The position numbers and the translations under genes were made by a program. Shown piece after piece: positions 44,687 to 54,371 of a stretch of DNA of 59,526 nt. Origin of the DNA: JAYXXU01 sp049301135. GTDB taxonomy: Bacteria > Pseudomonadota > Gammaproteobacteria > Pseudomonadales > Moraxellaceae. Where the stretch lies: positions 1-59,526 of the forward strand of contig JBAQKP010000225.1 of the NCBI GenBank assembly GCA_049301135.1, written 5' to 3'. The number at the start of each line of letters is the position of its first letter. Positions within the stretch are counted from its first letter, which is position 1. The notes below the pieces were generated by a model. That model ran no database searches. It was not told where the DNA came from and saw nothing but the letters and a program-made list of their open reading frames with translations.

Positions 44687-46624
44687 ATGATAGATTGTTG
44701 GCAACGATTAGACCTTGCTCCGACAACGGATGAGCGGGCAATTCGGCGTGCTTATGCAAAAATTTTAAAGACAATTGATCAAGATATTGAGCCAGAGCGG
44801 TTTATTACGCTGCGTGAGGCGATGCAGCAAGCGTTGGATCAGGCGCGCTACGCGGATTGGGATGAGCCTGACGACGAGGATTGGGCTGCGACGACCGTAA
44901 ATGAGGTTGAGTCAAATGAGCAATCCAAAACTGATGCTGAGCCACTGATCATTCATGTTGCGCAGGGTCACTCTGTTGATTCAGCACCCGAGATCGCTGA
45001 ACCGATAGAGTCACCAGCCGATTTTGCATCTGCATGGACGACCGAGCATACGGTCGAACGGCAAAAAATCCATTTAAATCCATCGTCTAGTGCTGTACCC
45101 ATTTGGCAGGATTGGCAGCCGAACCAGACAGAGCGACGGGTGCTTGAACGAGATGTGGCGTTGTTGCGTGAGGCTTGGTGGGCAGGTCAGTATGACGACG
45201 CGAGGTATATTGCACTGGCAGATATACTGAAGCGGCTGGTTGATCAGCCGTTGGCGCTACAAATGGACATCCAAGAGCAGTTGGTCGAGCTGCTGGCATG
45301 GTCACCTGAGCACGCTGAAACGGAGCGATTTATTCAGCTTCTGGTCGAAAAGCTGGGTTTGCAACGCGATGCCGTCGGGTTGGATGCGCCTTCAATGCAG
45401 TTACAGCAGCGTTGGATGGTGTTGGAGTCTAGAACGAGTTTTTGGCGGTCTATGCCAGAGGCTTATCGAACGGATTTAGAGCACTTGGCTGATGGGTCGC
45501 GCTTCTATTGGTGTTCAATGTGGCGTTTATCAGGGGCAAAAGACCCACGCATATTGGGATTGAAAAACATCAATTGGCATGGCGTTCCCTATCGCGACCC
45601 TGATCGACTGGGTAATCTGGCGTTGCAGTTGTTGTTGCGGGTACGACCCAGTCTGAATTATCAGAAAGCTTTTCTGTTGGTATATGGTGTAAATATTTTA
45701 TTTTTAATTTATTTTTATGAGATATCGACTTTAGTTATCTTCGGGCTATCAGTCGCTTTTGGCTGGCTGTGGCATATTCTGTCACTTGCCCCCTTGTCCG
45801 CGTGGATTGCCGTGAAATCGCAAGTTACGCCGATCTACCGTGCTGCATTGTTTGGTCTCTGGCTGTTACTTGGCATGTTGTTATTGTTAACGAGTCCGTT
45901 ATTGCCAGCCCCTGTGTTAATGGTTGCAGTGTGGAGTTGGGGAATACTGACGAGTTTATGGATGGCGGAGGCAGATTTTTACAGCCCTACACCTTCATTA
46001 CTTAGATGTCTGTGGGCAGAGCCAAACATTAAAGCAGATCGCTGGATGATTGGCCTGTTGACTGTGGTGATGGTGATTGCGATAGGCGGCATGCTGGTGA
46101 CTTTTTTTGCTCGTTTTTTGGGTGCGGAGCTGTCTTTAGCGATCACAGAGAGTTTCACTTTGTTGTTCTTTATGCTGGTTTGGTTTAGATCCTATGTGTT
46201 GGATCAGTTAAAAGTGCTTCAAAGCAGCGGCGGTCATCTGTTGGATCGGTGGATAGCATATACAAAAACGATCACTGACCTACTGGGGTTTTTTGGGGTG
46301 TTATTGGTTTGGTGTTTGCCGATCGCACTGTTGCTGCTCCTGTTCAATCTGCCACTGGCCGACAATCCTGCGTTGATGGGTGGGGTATACGCTTTGTTTT
46401 GCGTGGCTTCTTTGACATTAGTGATGCTAATCCCCCGAAGTGAAATGCTCAGTTATATTATGCGGCATTTAAGCTATTTGGTAGGTCTTGTGTCTGTTTA
46501 TGCGCTGTGGATCAAGACCGGAGAAACGACAAATATCATTATGATAGGCTTATTTGCCATCCCAGCAGGGCTTCTAGGTTGGTATTGGTATCATAGTGCA
46601 GCCGTAGACACGCCGAGCGCATAA
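44687..46624 (+). CDS. Membrane-anchored J-domain-like protein with degenerate HPD
   Basis: About 645 aa. The first 55 residues (LDLAPTTDERAIRRAYAKIL and FITLREAMQQALDQ) match J-domains of the DjlB/DjlC type that pair with HscC, but the essential HPD tripeptide is replaced by DQD at about 31-33. A variable acidic segment follows, then a cytosolic region and from about residue 330 some eight to ten hydrophobic helices. An HscC-type Hsp70 gene lies convergent, 37 bp away, which supports the pairing. ATG 44687 is chosen; ATG 44663 and 44672 are in frame. Confidence 0.75.
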   Translation: MIDCWQRLDLAPTTDERAIRRAYAKILKTIDQDIEPERFITLREAMQQALDQARYADWDEPDDEDWAATTVNEVESNEQSKTDAEPLIIHVAQGHSVDSAPEIAEPIESPADFASAWTTEHTVERQKIHLNPSSSAVPIWQDWQPNQTERRVLERDVALLREAWWAGQYDDARYIALADILKRLVDQPLALQMDIQEQLVELLAWSPEHAETERFIQLLVEKLGLQRDAVGLDAPSMQLQQRWMVLESRTSFWRSMPEAYRTDLEHLADGSRFYWCSMWRLSGAKDPRILGLKNINWHGVPYRDPDRLGNLALQLLLRVRPSLNYQKAFLLVYGVNILFLIYFYEISTLVIFGLSVAFGWLWHILSLAPLSAWIAVKSQVTPIYRAALFGLWLLLGMLLLLTSPLLPAPVLMVAVWSWGILTSLWMAEADFYSPTPSLLRCLWAEPNIKADRWMIGLLTVVMVIAIGGMLVTFFARFLGAELSLAITESFTLLFFMLVWFRSYVLDQLKVLQSSGGHLLDRWIAYTKTITDLLGFFGVLLVWCLPIALLLLLFNLPLADNPALMGGVYALFCVASLTLVMLIPRSEMLSYIMRHLSYLVGLVSVYALWIKTGETTNIIMIGLFAIPAGLLGWYWYHSAAVDTPSA

Positions 46625-46661
46625 ATCACTAGGCGTGACGCAGCGATGAGGATCTCAGTGA

Positions 46662-48362
46662 TTACTCATCAAACACAGACGCTTCCATCACACGCTGTAA
46701 AAACTGCTCAAACTCCTCGCGGGCTTGAGCGATTTTGCGCAGATCCTGACTGTTCAGCACCTGCTCAAATTGTTGGGTCTGTGCGCCGATGGCTTCACGC
46801 AGTCCACCCGTCATCTCACTGTATAAGCGCTCTGCTTTGAGCATTAAGGTCTGGTTGGGTAGATTGTCGCGTGGGTGGATCTTGAGTAGGGCAAGCTCTT
46901 GCCGCGCCAGTTCGATTTGTTCAGGCGACAGTACGCTTTGATTGTGTACCAGCACTTTTTGCAGGTTTTGACCTGTTTTGGGGACATGGACGTCCACGTC
47001 CAAAATGCCGTTGGGGTTGTACGAAAACCGCACATCAATCGACAGCCGTTCTTTATTCGGAGGAAGTTCGACTTCAATTTCGCCCAGAAAAATATTATCG
47101 CGACACAGCCGATTTTCGCCCTGATAAACCTTGACCAAAATCTGCCGCTGGCCTTCGTTCATCGCGTGATAGCTGTTCACTTTGCTGGCAGGAATCACCG
47201 TATTCCGTTCTAAAATCGGTGAAAATAACAAGTCTTCCGACTGATCGTTATGCGTGCCCAGCCCCAAGCTAAACGGACAAACATCCGTCAGCACCACTTC
47301 TTTGAGTGCACTATCTTTGGCGCGCAATCCCGCCTGAATACATGCTCCGCGTACAATCGCTTCATCTGGCTGAATGCTGGTCAGTGGAAACCGTCCAAAC
47401 AACTTGGCCACCATACGGCGTACCGCAGGAATACGGGTTGCACCACCGACCATCACCACTTGATCAATCGCATCTGGTTTTAAACGGGCATCGCGTAAGG
47501 CGCGCTCCAGTGGTCGCCGCAGCCGCAGCAATAAGGGTTCGATCCATTGGTTGAACTGATCTTGTTGAATCACCAGACTGGCTTCGCGCTGTTGGTATTG
47601 TAGGCTGAGGGTAGTTTCGGCCTGTGCTGATAGCTGATGCAGTGCGTCTTGCGCACGCGCGTGTAGGGTGGCCATCAGGTCAGTCGGCGGGGCATCCACA
47701 GGCAGGCCAAGTGTGGCGGCTTGACTCTTCCAAAACTGCTCAACAATCGCACTGACAAAGTCATCGCCGCCGAGAAAATTATCGCCCGTGCTGGCACGTA
47801 CTTCGATCACGCCATCAAACAGTTCAACAATCGACACATCAAACGTGCCGCCGCCGAGATCAAAAATCAAGAAGCAACTGTCGTCGGTTTGACCCAACCC
47901 ATAGGCTAAGGCGGCTGCGGTCGGTTCATTGATTAAACGACTGACATTTAGACCGGCCATTTGTGCGGCTGCGAGGGTGGCTTGCCGTTGAATATCATTA
48001 AAATAAGCTGGTACGGTGATCACCGCATCCTGTATGGCATGGCCGAGAAAATGTTCTGCATCGGCTTTGAGTGCACCGAGTATCAAGGCAGAAAGCTCCG
48101 GCGCACTAAAGAGTTTTTTGCCGAGACTGAGTTGGCGGTCAGTGCCCATAAACCGTTTAAAACTGGTCAGCACGGGCGCGCCTTGGTGACGCATTTCAAC
48201 CGCTGCTTGTCCAATCATGGCACGTTGCTGCAGGTCTAGCCCAATCGCCGAGGGGGTGAGCAATCGACCCGCGCTATTGGGAATCAGCACCGGTATGCCA
48301 TTTTGAAAAACACCCACGAGGGAGTTGGTCGTGCCTAAGTCAATCGCAATAATCGTCGTCAT
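46662..48362 (-). CDS. hscC: HscC-type Hsp70 chaperone
   Basis: DnaK paralogue, 566 aa. ATPase motifs IAIDLGTTNSLVGVF (residues 4-18), VITVPAYFNDIQRQAT, LIFDLGGGTFDVSI and VMVGGATRIPAVRR are intact. The substrate-binding half is short and the C-terminal lid is reduced, as in HscC rather than DnaK. Start at ATG 48362; the frame is open to 48449. A LuxR-type regulator gene ends 7 nt upstream on the same strand, and a J-domain-like gene is convergent. Confidence 0.9.
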   Translation of the reverse strand: MTTIIAIDLGTTNSLVGVFQNGIPVLIPNSAGRLLTPSAIGLDLQQRAMIGQAAVEMRHQGAPVLTSFKRFMGTDRQLSLGKKLFSAPELSALILGALKADAEHFLGHAIQDAVITVPAYFNDIQRQATLAAAQMAGLNVSRLINEPTAAALAYGLGQTDDSCFLIFDLGGGTFDVSIVELFDGVIEVRASTGDNFLGGDDFVSAIVEQFWKSQAATLGLPVDAPPTDLMATLHARAQDALHQLSAQAETTLSLQYQQREASLVIQQDQFNQWIEPLLLRLRRPLERALRDARLKPDAIDQVVMVGGATRIPAVRRMVAKLFGRFPLTSIQPDEAIVRGACIQAGLRAKDSALKEVVLTDVCPFSLGLGTHNDQSEDLLFSPILERNTVIPASKVNSYHAMNEGQRQILVKVYQGENRLCRDNIFLGEIEVELPPNKERLSIDVRFSYNPNGILDVDVHVPKTGQNLQKVLVHNQSVLSPEQIELARQELALLKIHPRDNLPNQTLMLKAERLYSEMTGGLREAIGAQTQQFEQVLNSQDLRKIAQAREEFEQFLQRVMEASVFDE

Positions 48363-48369
48363 ATCGAAG

Positions 48370-49500
48370 TCAAAAATAGTCTGGTGAGCGGATTTTAGTG
48401 CGTGCCACGGCGGCGATGGGCTGCTGTAGTTGCTGCTGCACATGTGCAATCAGTTCGGACATGCTGTGTACGGCAAAACACTGATAAATTGCTTTCATCG
48501 CGTCTTTAAGCACCGATTCACTGATGCCTAAGCGGGCGCAAATGGCCGGTTTAGCATGCCCGATTGCGAGCCAATATGCTACATCGGCGTGTTGCGGCGA
48601 GAGATCAGAAGCTTGCATCAGTTGCCAACAGTGCAGCGAACGCGGCACGATATGCTTCAGTTGTAATGCGATCAGCGCTGGGTGAGGCGGGCAGGCATGT
48701 AGCCATTCTGCCCGAACAATCAGGCGGCCACTGGGCAGGCTGATCTCGTGTTGCGGCTCGGTTTGTCCAAACTGTAAGCAGGCCAATAAATCCATACAAA
48801 ATTTCGGCAAGGGCTGACCCTGCTGCCAAAAATTATAAGTCAGCGGCACTTGTGTGAGCAGTTGTGCCGCTGCGTCGGTCATATACATCAGATCACCTTG
48901 TTGAGAGGCGACGATGGTGGCATGTTCTGTCGTCATGCCATCTTGCGCTGTGGCGCTGAATTCTGCACCCAGCGCGTGCTCAAGATAGCGAGCCGCTTGA
49001 TTCAAGGTCGGAATGTCTTTTTCGGTAAAACCAACGCATTGTTCCCTAAATAAAATCAGCGCCCCTGCTGCAACACCATTCACCTCCAAGCGGATATCGA
49101 GTGAATGATGATGGCCACTCGCCCGTACCAGATGCTGATAGGTGTTGCTTTGGTAATAGCTGTCGTCTGGATGCAGTAGGCTGGCTGATTTGGGTCGGCT
49201 TAGGTCACCCACGATTTTAAATACATTAATTTCCGCAGCGCCATCAAACAAATGCGGTTGATTTTGAAACAGTAGTTTGGCGCTGTCTGGCGAGTCTTCG
49301 TGAAAAAAAGCGTAAGGCAAGCCATTCGGCTGAGTGAGAAAAATCGCTGTTGCAGCATTTGGAATCAACTGATGTAACAGTTCACAGATTTGCGGCGCAA
49401 TCATGATCGGGTCAAAGCCCGAGCAGCACAGCGAGCGCAGTCGCTGCATCGCACCACGTTTGCTGCGCGTCCTTTGCTGTAACGAGAAGTCTGAACGCAT
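48370..49500 (-). CDS. LuxR-type regulator linked to hscC
   Basis: A 376-aa protein with an unrecognised, possibly GAF- or PAS-like N-terminal region and a C-terminal LuxR-type helix-turn-helix (LSPQHADVAYWLAIGHAKPA, then LGISESVLKDAMKAIYQCF). Its stop is 7 nt before the hscC start, so it is probably in one operon with the chaperone. The start is uncertain: ATG 49500 is used, GTG 49512 and 49506 are in frame, and none has a clear ribosome site. No acyl-homoserine-lactone binding motif seen. The 49513-49734 stretch upstream is empty. Confidence 0.8.
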   Translation of the reverse strand: MRSDFSLQQRTRSKRGAMQRLRSLCCSGFDPIMIAPQICELLHQLIPNAATAIFLTQPNGLPYAFFHEDSPDSAKLLFQNQPHLFDGAAEINVFKIVGDLSRPKSASLLHPDDSYYQSNTYQHLVRASGHHHSLDIRLEVNGVAAGALILFREQCVGFTEKDIPTLNQAARYLEHALGAEFSATAQDGMTTEHATIVASQQGDLMYMTDAAAQLLTQVPLTYNFWQQGQPLPKFCMDLLACLQFGQTEPQHEISLPSGRLIVRAEWLHACPPHPALIALQLKHIVPRSLHCWQLMQASDLSPQHADVAYWLAIGHAKPAICARLGISESVLKDAMKAIYQCFAVHSMSELIAHVQQQLQQPIAAVARTKIRSPDYF

Positions 49501-49734
49501 ACGCACCGACACTGGGTTAACAGATGAATAAGCCCCCCAAAAGGAGGTGAGTGTTTTTCTTTGATTGTGTTGAGATTAGCTGATTTTTGAGTACGTTAAA
49601 AGCATCAGGCCGCGGTTCATCAGAACGCCTACAGCCGCTGCCCGAATAAACTTAAGACAATGATCCTGCCCGTGATGCAGATGGCGCACGCGCTGCGGCT
49701 GGTCAATCGGATGTGTGGTCGATTATACTTACGT

Positions 49735-50067
49735 TTATGGGTGCAGCAGGGGTGTTACGCTAGTTTTTAACAGTTCGATCAACTCCGGATCCATATATAG
49801 ATAGTCATCAGGGATATCCAATACCACGATTGTTTTAAACTGAATCAGTCGTGGGAATGCAGCGAAAATCCGCTGTTTGTGCTTATGTTCCATCACGCAA
49901 ATGAGATCTGCCCATATCAGATCCTGTACAGAGATGACACGTTTGGCGCTGCTGGCTGTACCTGCCGAGCGTACGTTGATGGCGTAGCCACGCCGAAACA
50001 CCTGTTCAGCGGTCGGGCTACGCCATTGGTTGCGACTACAAATAAATAGAACATTCACATAGCTCAT
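49735..50067 (-). CDS. Low-molecular-weight phosphatase-like protein
   Basis: A 110-aa protein whose N-terminus VLFICSRNQWRSPTAEQVF holds the C-x5-R-S signature of LMW protein tyrosine phosphatases (Cys10, Arg16). It is shorter than classical members (about 150 aa); DIPDDY near the C-terminus may supply the general acid. The ATG overlaps the stop of the upstream GNAT gene (ATGA 50064-50067), so expression is coupled. Confidence 0.85.
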   Translation of the reverse strand: MSYVNVLFICSRNQWRSPTAEQVFRRGYAINVRSAGTASSAKRVISVQDLIWADLICVMEHKHKQRIFAAFPRLIQFKTIVVLDIPDDYLYMDPELIELLKTSVTPLLHP

Positions 50068-50684
50068 TTGTGAGCCTCACGCCACATACTCCACAGGGTC
50101 GGAGCGCCGTAGGGCAGATCATCATGGACGCGCGTGACCTCAAAACCAAAGCGGCGATACAAGGCAATATTGCTAAACGTCGAGGTTTCCAAATAACACG
50201 GCATCCGCGCAAGGTCAGCTTGACTCAACACCACTTGCATCAGTGGTTTTGACCAGCCTTGACCTTGCTGACAAGGATCGACACCCAGTACCTGTAGGTA
50301 ATAATGCGGGGTACTGGGGTGCGCTGCTTGGATCGCATCAATCACACGGCTGACTGCCCACAAGCGTTTGACCCCGACCAATCGGATAAACTCCGGCAAC
50401 AATTGTACTTGTTGTAACAGTCCCAAATGCCAGCCGTTGGGCGGTGACCAGAGTGCAGCCGCTTCATGCTGTGTACCACACCAAACATGCTGATGTGGCA
50501 GTGCAAAGCGCCGGATTTGCGTGGAAAATCCTTGTTCAAGCCGCTGTTCGACCCCAGCATGTGTGCCGACTAGCCATGTCCAAAATTCCTCTTGGGCAAA
50601 TGATCGTGCCAGCATTTTTGCTAAATCTGGCGTATCGGCCGCTGTCGCCAGTCGAATGCGATGATCTGCCGTGTTAGACCGCAC
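50064..50684 (-). CDS. GNAT-family N-acetyltransferase
   Basis: About 206 aa with acetyl-CoA-binding motif A in LQVLGVDPCQQGQGWSKPL and motif B in CYLETSTFSNIALYRRFGFE. The acceptor is unknown. GTG 50684 is preferred because GAGG is 6 nt upstream; ATG 50699 is in frame. Either choice overlaps the 3' end of ygfZ, giving a ygfZ-GNAT-phosphatase operon on the minus strand. Confidence 0.88.
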   Translation of the reverse strand: MRSNTADHRIRLATAADTPDLAKMLARSFAQEEFWTWLVGTHAGVEQRLEQGFSTQIRRFALPHQHVWCGTQHEAAALWSPPNGWHLGLLQQVQLLPEFIRLVGVKRLWAVSRVIDAIQAAHPSTPHYYLQVLGVDPCQQGQGWSKPLMQVVLSQADLARMPCYLETSTFSNIALYRRFGFEVTRVHDDLPYGAPTLWSMWREAHK

Positions 50685-51435
50685 GCCCAACCTCACCATT
50701 TAAGCTGTCAGGCAAATCAAGCACTGCAAACGCGCCACTCGCTAATGCTGCGGGCTTCGCGATCACGAGGGCTTGCCAACCGTCCGCCACGCTGACTGCA
50801 TTCACCACTTGTACATCTGCTGCAAGCTGTTGTCCGACCTGTGGCAACGCGCCTGTGCCGCTGATGCGATGCAGCCATGCTTTGGGTTTGGCACGAAAAT
50901 ACAGCCGCGCCACGATTTCTTGGCCGAGATAGCAGCCTTTATCGTAATGTACGCCGTCGCGTTGGTGTAGGCGTAACTCTTGTGGCTGGAACAGTCCACT
51001 GGTCGCAGCAGTAATCCATGCCTGACCATTGGCAACCGCAATCTGTTGCCACTCAAGTTCGTCACTGCGTGCTTCGACCTCAAAATCGGCCTGACCATGA
51101 ATCACCGCAGGCACGAGCGTCATTGGGGCAGAGAAGGTGATTTTAGAAAATGCGCCGTATTTTTTGAGGTGCTTGAGCAGATTGTCGAGCAGGTCTGCTG
51201 ACACGATCAATTCAAACGCATCTTCCGCCCGTCGCATGATCCACAGCCCAAACTGTACGCGGCCTTTGAGGTCACAAATCGCCGTGGGCAGGCGTCGCCC
51301 TTCAAGCTCAAGCTTGCTGACATCTAAGGTCAGTTGGCCTTGCAGAAATTTTTCGGCATCTGTGCCTTGTAACGTCAACGCCGCAAATGACAACACAGCA
51401 AGCGGTAGTGGCAACATGGGATTGCAATCAGACAT
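50674..51435 (-). CDS. ygfZ: YgfZ/GcvT-family folate-binding protein
   Basis: A 253-aa protein that helps maturation or repair of certain Fe-S enzymes such as MiaB in E. coli. The diagnostic KGCYLGQE motif is present (about residue 165-172), along with LQGTDAEKFLQGQLTLDV near the N-terminus. ATG 51435 follows GGAG. First gene of the overlapping trio. Confidence 0.93.
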   Translation of the reverse strand: MSDCNPMLPLPLAVLSFAALTLQGTDAEKFLQGQLTLDVSKLELEGRRLPTAICDLKGRVQFGLWIMRRAEDAFELIVSADLLDNLLKHLKKYGAFSKITFSAPMTLVPAVIHGQADFEVEARSDELEWQQIAVANGQAWITAATSGLFQPQELRLHQRDGVHYDKGCYLGQEIVARLYFRAKPKAWLHRISGTGALPQVGQQLAADVQVVNAVSVADGWQALVIAKPAALASGAFAVLDLPDSLNGEVGRAV

Positions 51436-51637
51436 AACAAACGCTCCGCAATCACCCCGATCTGGTGCTGATCATGAGTGACCCAATGAAAAAGATCATG
51501 AATGGCCTTAGTTTATGCGGCTAAATCTGCCAAAAAACAGCATCTACACAATTTTTTTTGCCAATTTAGGGTAAAAACTCTAGAAAATCACCCCAAAAAG
51601 GCCATTTTTTGGCTTAAATTGATGAAAAATATCAGAT

Positions 51638-51667
51638 TTGGGAAACGCTATTTTGAGCGCGTACAAT
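51638..51667 (+). promoter_or_regulatory. Possible promoter of acnD
   Basis: TTGGGA and TACAAT are separated by 18 bp, about 80 bp before acnD. Just upstream CCAAAAA (51593-51599) and TTTTTGG (51606-51612) form a small dyad. The rest of 51436-51747 holds no gene; a 76-codon open frame at 51502-51732 looks non-coding. Confidence 0.4.
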
Positions 51668-51747
51668 ACGGCACGACACTCGGTACAACAACCCCAGCGC
51701 TGTTGGCCGACGACCAGACCGCGTTTTCCTAGATAGGTTTTGATCTG

Positions 51748-54369
51748 ATGAATAGTGCATACCGCAAATCTCTCGCTGGCACCCCGCTCGACTACTTTGA
51801 CACCCGTGCGGCAGTCGAAGACATCCAGCTAGGCAGCTATGACACCCTGCCTTATACCTCGCGTGTGTTGGCCGAACAGTTGGTGCGTCGTTGCGACCCC
51901 ACCATGCTGACCGACTCGCTCAAGCAATTGATCGAACGCAAACAAGACCTAGATTTTCCGTGGTATCCCGCCCGTGTGGTCTGTCATGACATTTTGGGAC
52001 AAACCGCACTGGTTGACTTGGCCGGCTTGCGCGACGCGATTGCAGATCAAGGCGGCGACCCTGCACAGGTCAACCCTGTTGTACCGACACAACTGATTGT
52101 GGATCACTCGTTGGCAGTGGAATGTGGTGGGTTTGATCCAGACGCGTTCAACAAAAACCGCGCCATTGAAGACCGCCGCAACGAAGACCGTTTTCACTTT
52201 ATTGACTGGACGAAAACCGCCTTTAAAAACGTTGACGTGATTCCGGCCGGTAACGGCATCATGCACCAAATCAACTTGGAGAAAATGTCTCCAGTGATTC
52301 AAGCGCGTGACGGTATTGCGTTTCCAGATACCTGCGTCGGTACTGACAGCCACACCCCACACGTTGATGCGTTGGGCGTGATTGCTATTGGCGTGGGCGG
52401 CCTAGAAGCCGAATGCGTCATGCTGGGTCGCGCCTCGTACATGCGCCTGCCTGACATTATTGGTGTTGAGCTGGCCGGCACGCGTCAAGCGGGCATTACC
52501 GCCACCGACATCGTACTGGCACTGACCGAATTTTTGCGTAAAGAGCGCGTCGTTGGGGCATATCTAGAGTTTTTTGGCGAAGGCGCCGACAGCATGTCGA
52601 TTGGCGACCGTGCCACCATCTCCAACATGACCCCCGAATACGGCGCAACCGCCGCCATGTTCTATATTGACCAACAAACGCTCGACTACCTACGCATTAC
52701 TGGCCGCGAAGACGCCCAAATTGAATTGGTTGAACACTACGCCAAAACCACCGGTCTGTGGGCGGATGCACTCAAAACCGCCGTGTATCCACGCGTGCTG
52801 CGCTTTGATTTGTCTACCGTGACGCGCAACATGGCCGGTCCGTCTAATCCACACGCCCGCGTTGCCACCAGCGACCTTGCGGCTAAAGGCATTGCCGGTA
52901 ATTTGGCCGCCGCCCAAGCGCAAGAAGCCGAAGGCCTGATGCCAGACGGCGCAGTGATCATTGCAGCGATCACCAGTTGCACCAACACCTCCAACCCGCG
53001 CAACACCGTCGCGGCAGGTTTGCTGGCGCGTAAAGCGTTGCAATTGGGCTTGACCCGCAAACCGTGGGTTAAATCGTCCTTTGCACCCGGTTCAAAGGCT
53101 GCCGAACTGTATCTGAACGAAGCCGGTGTGTTGACTGATCTTGAACAACTGGGTTTTGGCATTGTGGCGTTTGCTTGCACCACCTGTAACGGCATGTCCG
53201 GTGCGCTTGATCCCGTCATTCAGCAAGAAATTATTGACCGTGACCTGTACGCCACTGCGGTGCTGTCGGGCAACCGCAACTTTGACGGACGGATTCACCC
53301 GTACGCCAAACAAGCGTTTTTGGCCTCACCACCGCTGGTTGTCGCGTATGCGATTGCCGGAACGATTCGTTTTGATATCGAAAAAGACGTGCTGGGCGTA
53401 GACCAAAACGGCAACGACATCCGCCTAAAAGACATCTGGCCGTCTGATGCAGAAATCGACGCACTGGTCGCCCAAAGCGTTAAACCCGAACAGTTCCGTC
53501 AAGTCTACATCCCCATGTTTGACTTGGGCACGGTCGAAGAAGCCGCCAGTCCGTTGTATGACTGGCGGCCGATGTCGACCTATATCCGCCGTCCGCCGTA
53601 TTGGGATACCGAAGGCGTCGGCGCACTGGCGGCCAATCCACGCACACTCAAGGGCATGCGTCCGCTGGCCGTGCTGCCGGACAACATCACCACCGACCAT
53701 TTGTCACCGTCTAACGCCATCATGATGGACAGTGCCGCCGGTGAATACCTACACAAAATGGGCGTGCCAGAAGAAGACTTCAACAGCTACGCGACCCATC
53801 GCGGCGACCATTTGACCGCCATGCGTGCCACCTTTGCTAACCCGAAACTGTTTAACGAGATGGTACGCAAAGCCGACGGCAGCGTGCAGCAAGGCTCGTT
53901 GGCACGGGTTGAGCCAGAAGGCCAAGTGATGCGCATGTGGGAAGCCATCGAAACCTATATGGATCGTAAGCAGCCGCTGATCATCGTCGCCGGTGCGGAT
54001 TACGGTCAGGGCTCTAGCCGTGATTGGGCAGCGAAAGGCGTGCGTTTGGCCGGTGTTGAAGCGATTGTGGCCGAAGGCTTTGAGCGCATTCACCGTACCA
54101 ACTTGGTCGGCATGGGTGTGTTGCCACTGGAGTTTAAAGCCGGTACCAACCGCATCACTTTAAACATCGACGGCACAGAAACCTTTGATGTGATTGGTGA
54201 GCCAACCCCGCGCGGTGATTTGACGTTAGTCATCCATCGTAAGAATGGTGAGAGCGTTGAAGTGCCTGTGACCTGTCGTTTGGATACCGCTGAAGATATT
54301 AGCGTGTATGCGGCGGGTGGGGTGTTGCAACGCTTTGCGCAGGACTTTTTAGAAGGCAATGTGGCTTAA
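51748..54369 (+). CDS. acnD: 2-methylcitrate dehydratase AcnD (Fe-S dependent)
   Basis: Aconitase-like enzyme of the methylcitrate cycle for propionate, 873 aa. The opening MNSAYRKSLAGTPLDYFDTR and HDILGQTALVDLAGLRDAI are characteristic of AcnD rather than AcnA. The [4Fe-4S] ligands lie in ITSCTNTSNPRN and ACTTCNGMSG; DYGQGSSRDWAAKG is the C-terminal active-site loop. prpB, prpC and prpF are absent from the window. Its last 39 coding bases recur at 55029-55067, and a toxin gene follows its stop after 2 nt. Confidence 0.95.
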   Translation: MNSAYRKSLAGTPLDYFDTRAAVEDIQLGSYDTLPYTSRVLAEQLVRRCDPTMLTDSLKQLIERKQDLDFPWYPARVVCHDILGQTALVDLAGLRDAIADQGGDPAQVNPVVPTQLIVDHSLAVECGGFDPDAFNKNRAIEDRRNEDRFHFIDWTKTAFKNVDVIPAGNGIMHQINLEKMSPVIQARDGIAFPDTCVGTDSHTPHVDALGVIAIGVGGLEAECVMLGRASYMRLPDIIGVELAGTRQAGITATDIVLALTEFLRKERVVGAYLEFFGEGADSMSIGDRATISNMTPEYGATAAMFYIDQQTLDYLRITGREDAQIELVEHYAKTTGLWADALKTAVYPRVLRFDLSTVTRNMAGPSNPHARVATSDLAAKGIAGNLAAAQAQEAEGLMPDGAVIIAAITSCTNTSNPRNTVAAGLLARKALQLGLTRKPWVKSSFAPGSKAAELYLNEAGVLTDLEQLGFGIVAFACTTCNGMSGALDPVIQQEIIDRDLYATAVLSGNRNFDGRIHPYAKQAFLASPPLVVAYAIAGTIRFDIEKDVLGVDQNGNDIRLKDIWPSDAEIDALVAQSVKPEQFRQVYIPMFDLGTVEEAASPLYDWRPMSTYIRRPPYWDTEGVGALAANPRTLKGMRPLAVLPDNITTDHLSPSNAIMMDSAAGEYLHKMGVPEEDFNSYATHRGDHLTAMRATFANPKLFNEMVRKADGSVQQGSLARVEPEGQVMRMWEAIETYMDRKQPLIIVAGADYGQGSSRDWAAKGVRLAGVEAIVAEGFERIHRTNLVGMGVLPLEFKAGTNRITLNIDGTETFDVIGEPTPRGDLTLVIHRKNGESVEVPVTCRLDTAEDISVYAAGGVLQRFAQDFLEGNVA
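54325..54363 (+). repeat. 39-bp direct repeat, copy 1 (acnD 3' end)
   Basis: The bases encode LQRFAQDFLEGNV of acnD. An almost identical stretch lies 704 bp downstream. In this copy the gene continues one more codon (Ala) before TAA. Confidence 0.95.
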
Positions 54370-54371
54370 AG

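Noticed and set aside
51502..51732. 76-codon frame upstream of acnD
   Set aside because: No ribosome site, Lys/Phe-rich AT-derived composition, and it covers the likely acnD promoter.
52737..53219. Minus-strand frame of 160 codons in acnD
   Set aside because: Antisense shadow within a conserved aconitase-like gene.
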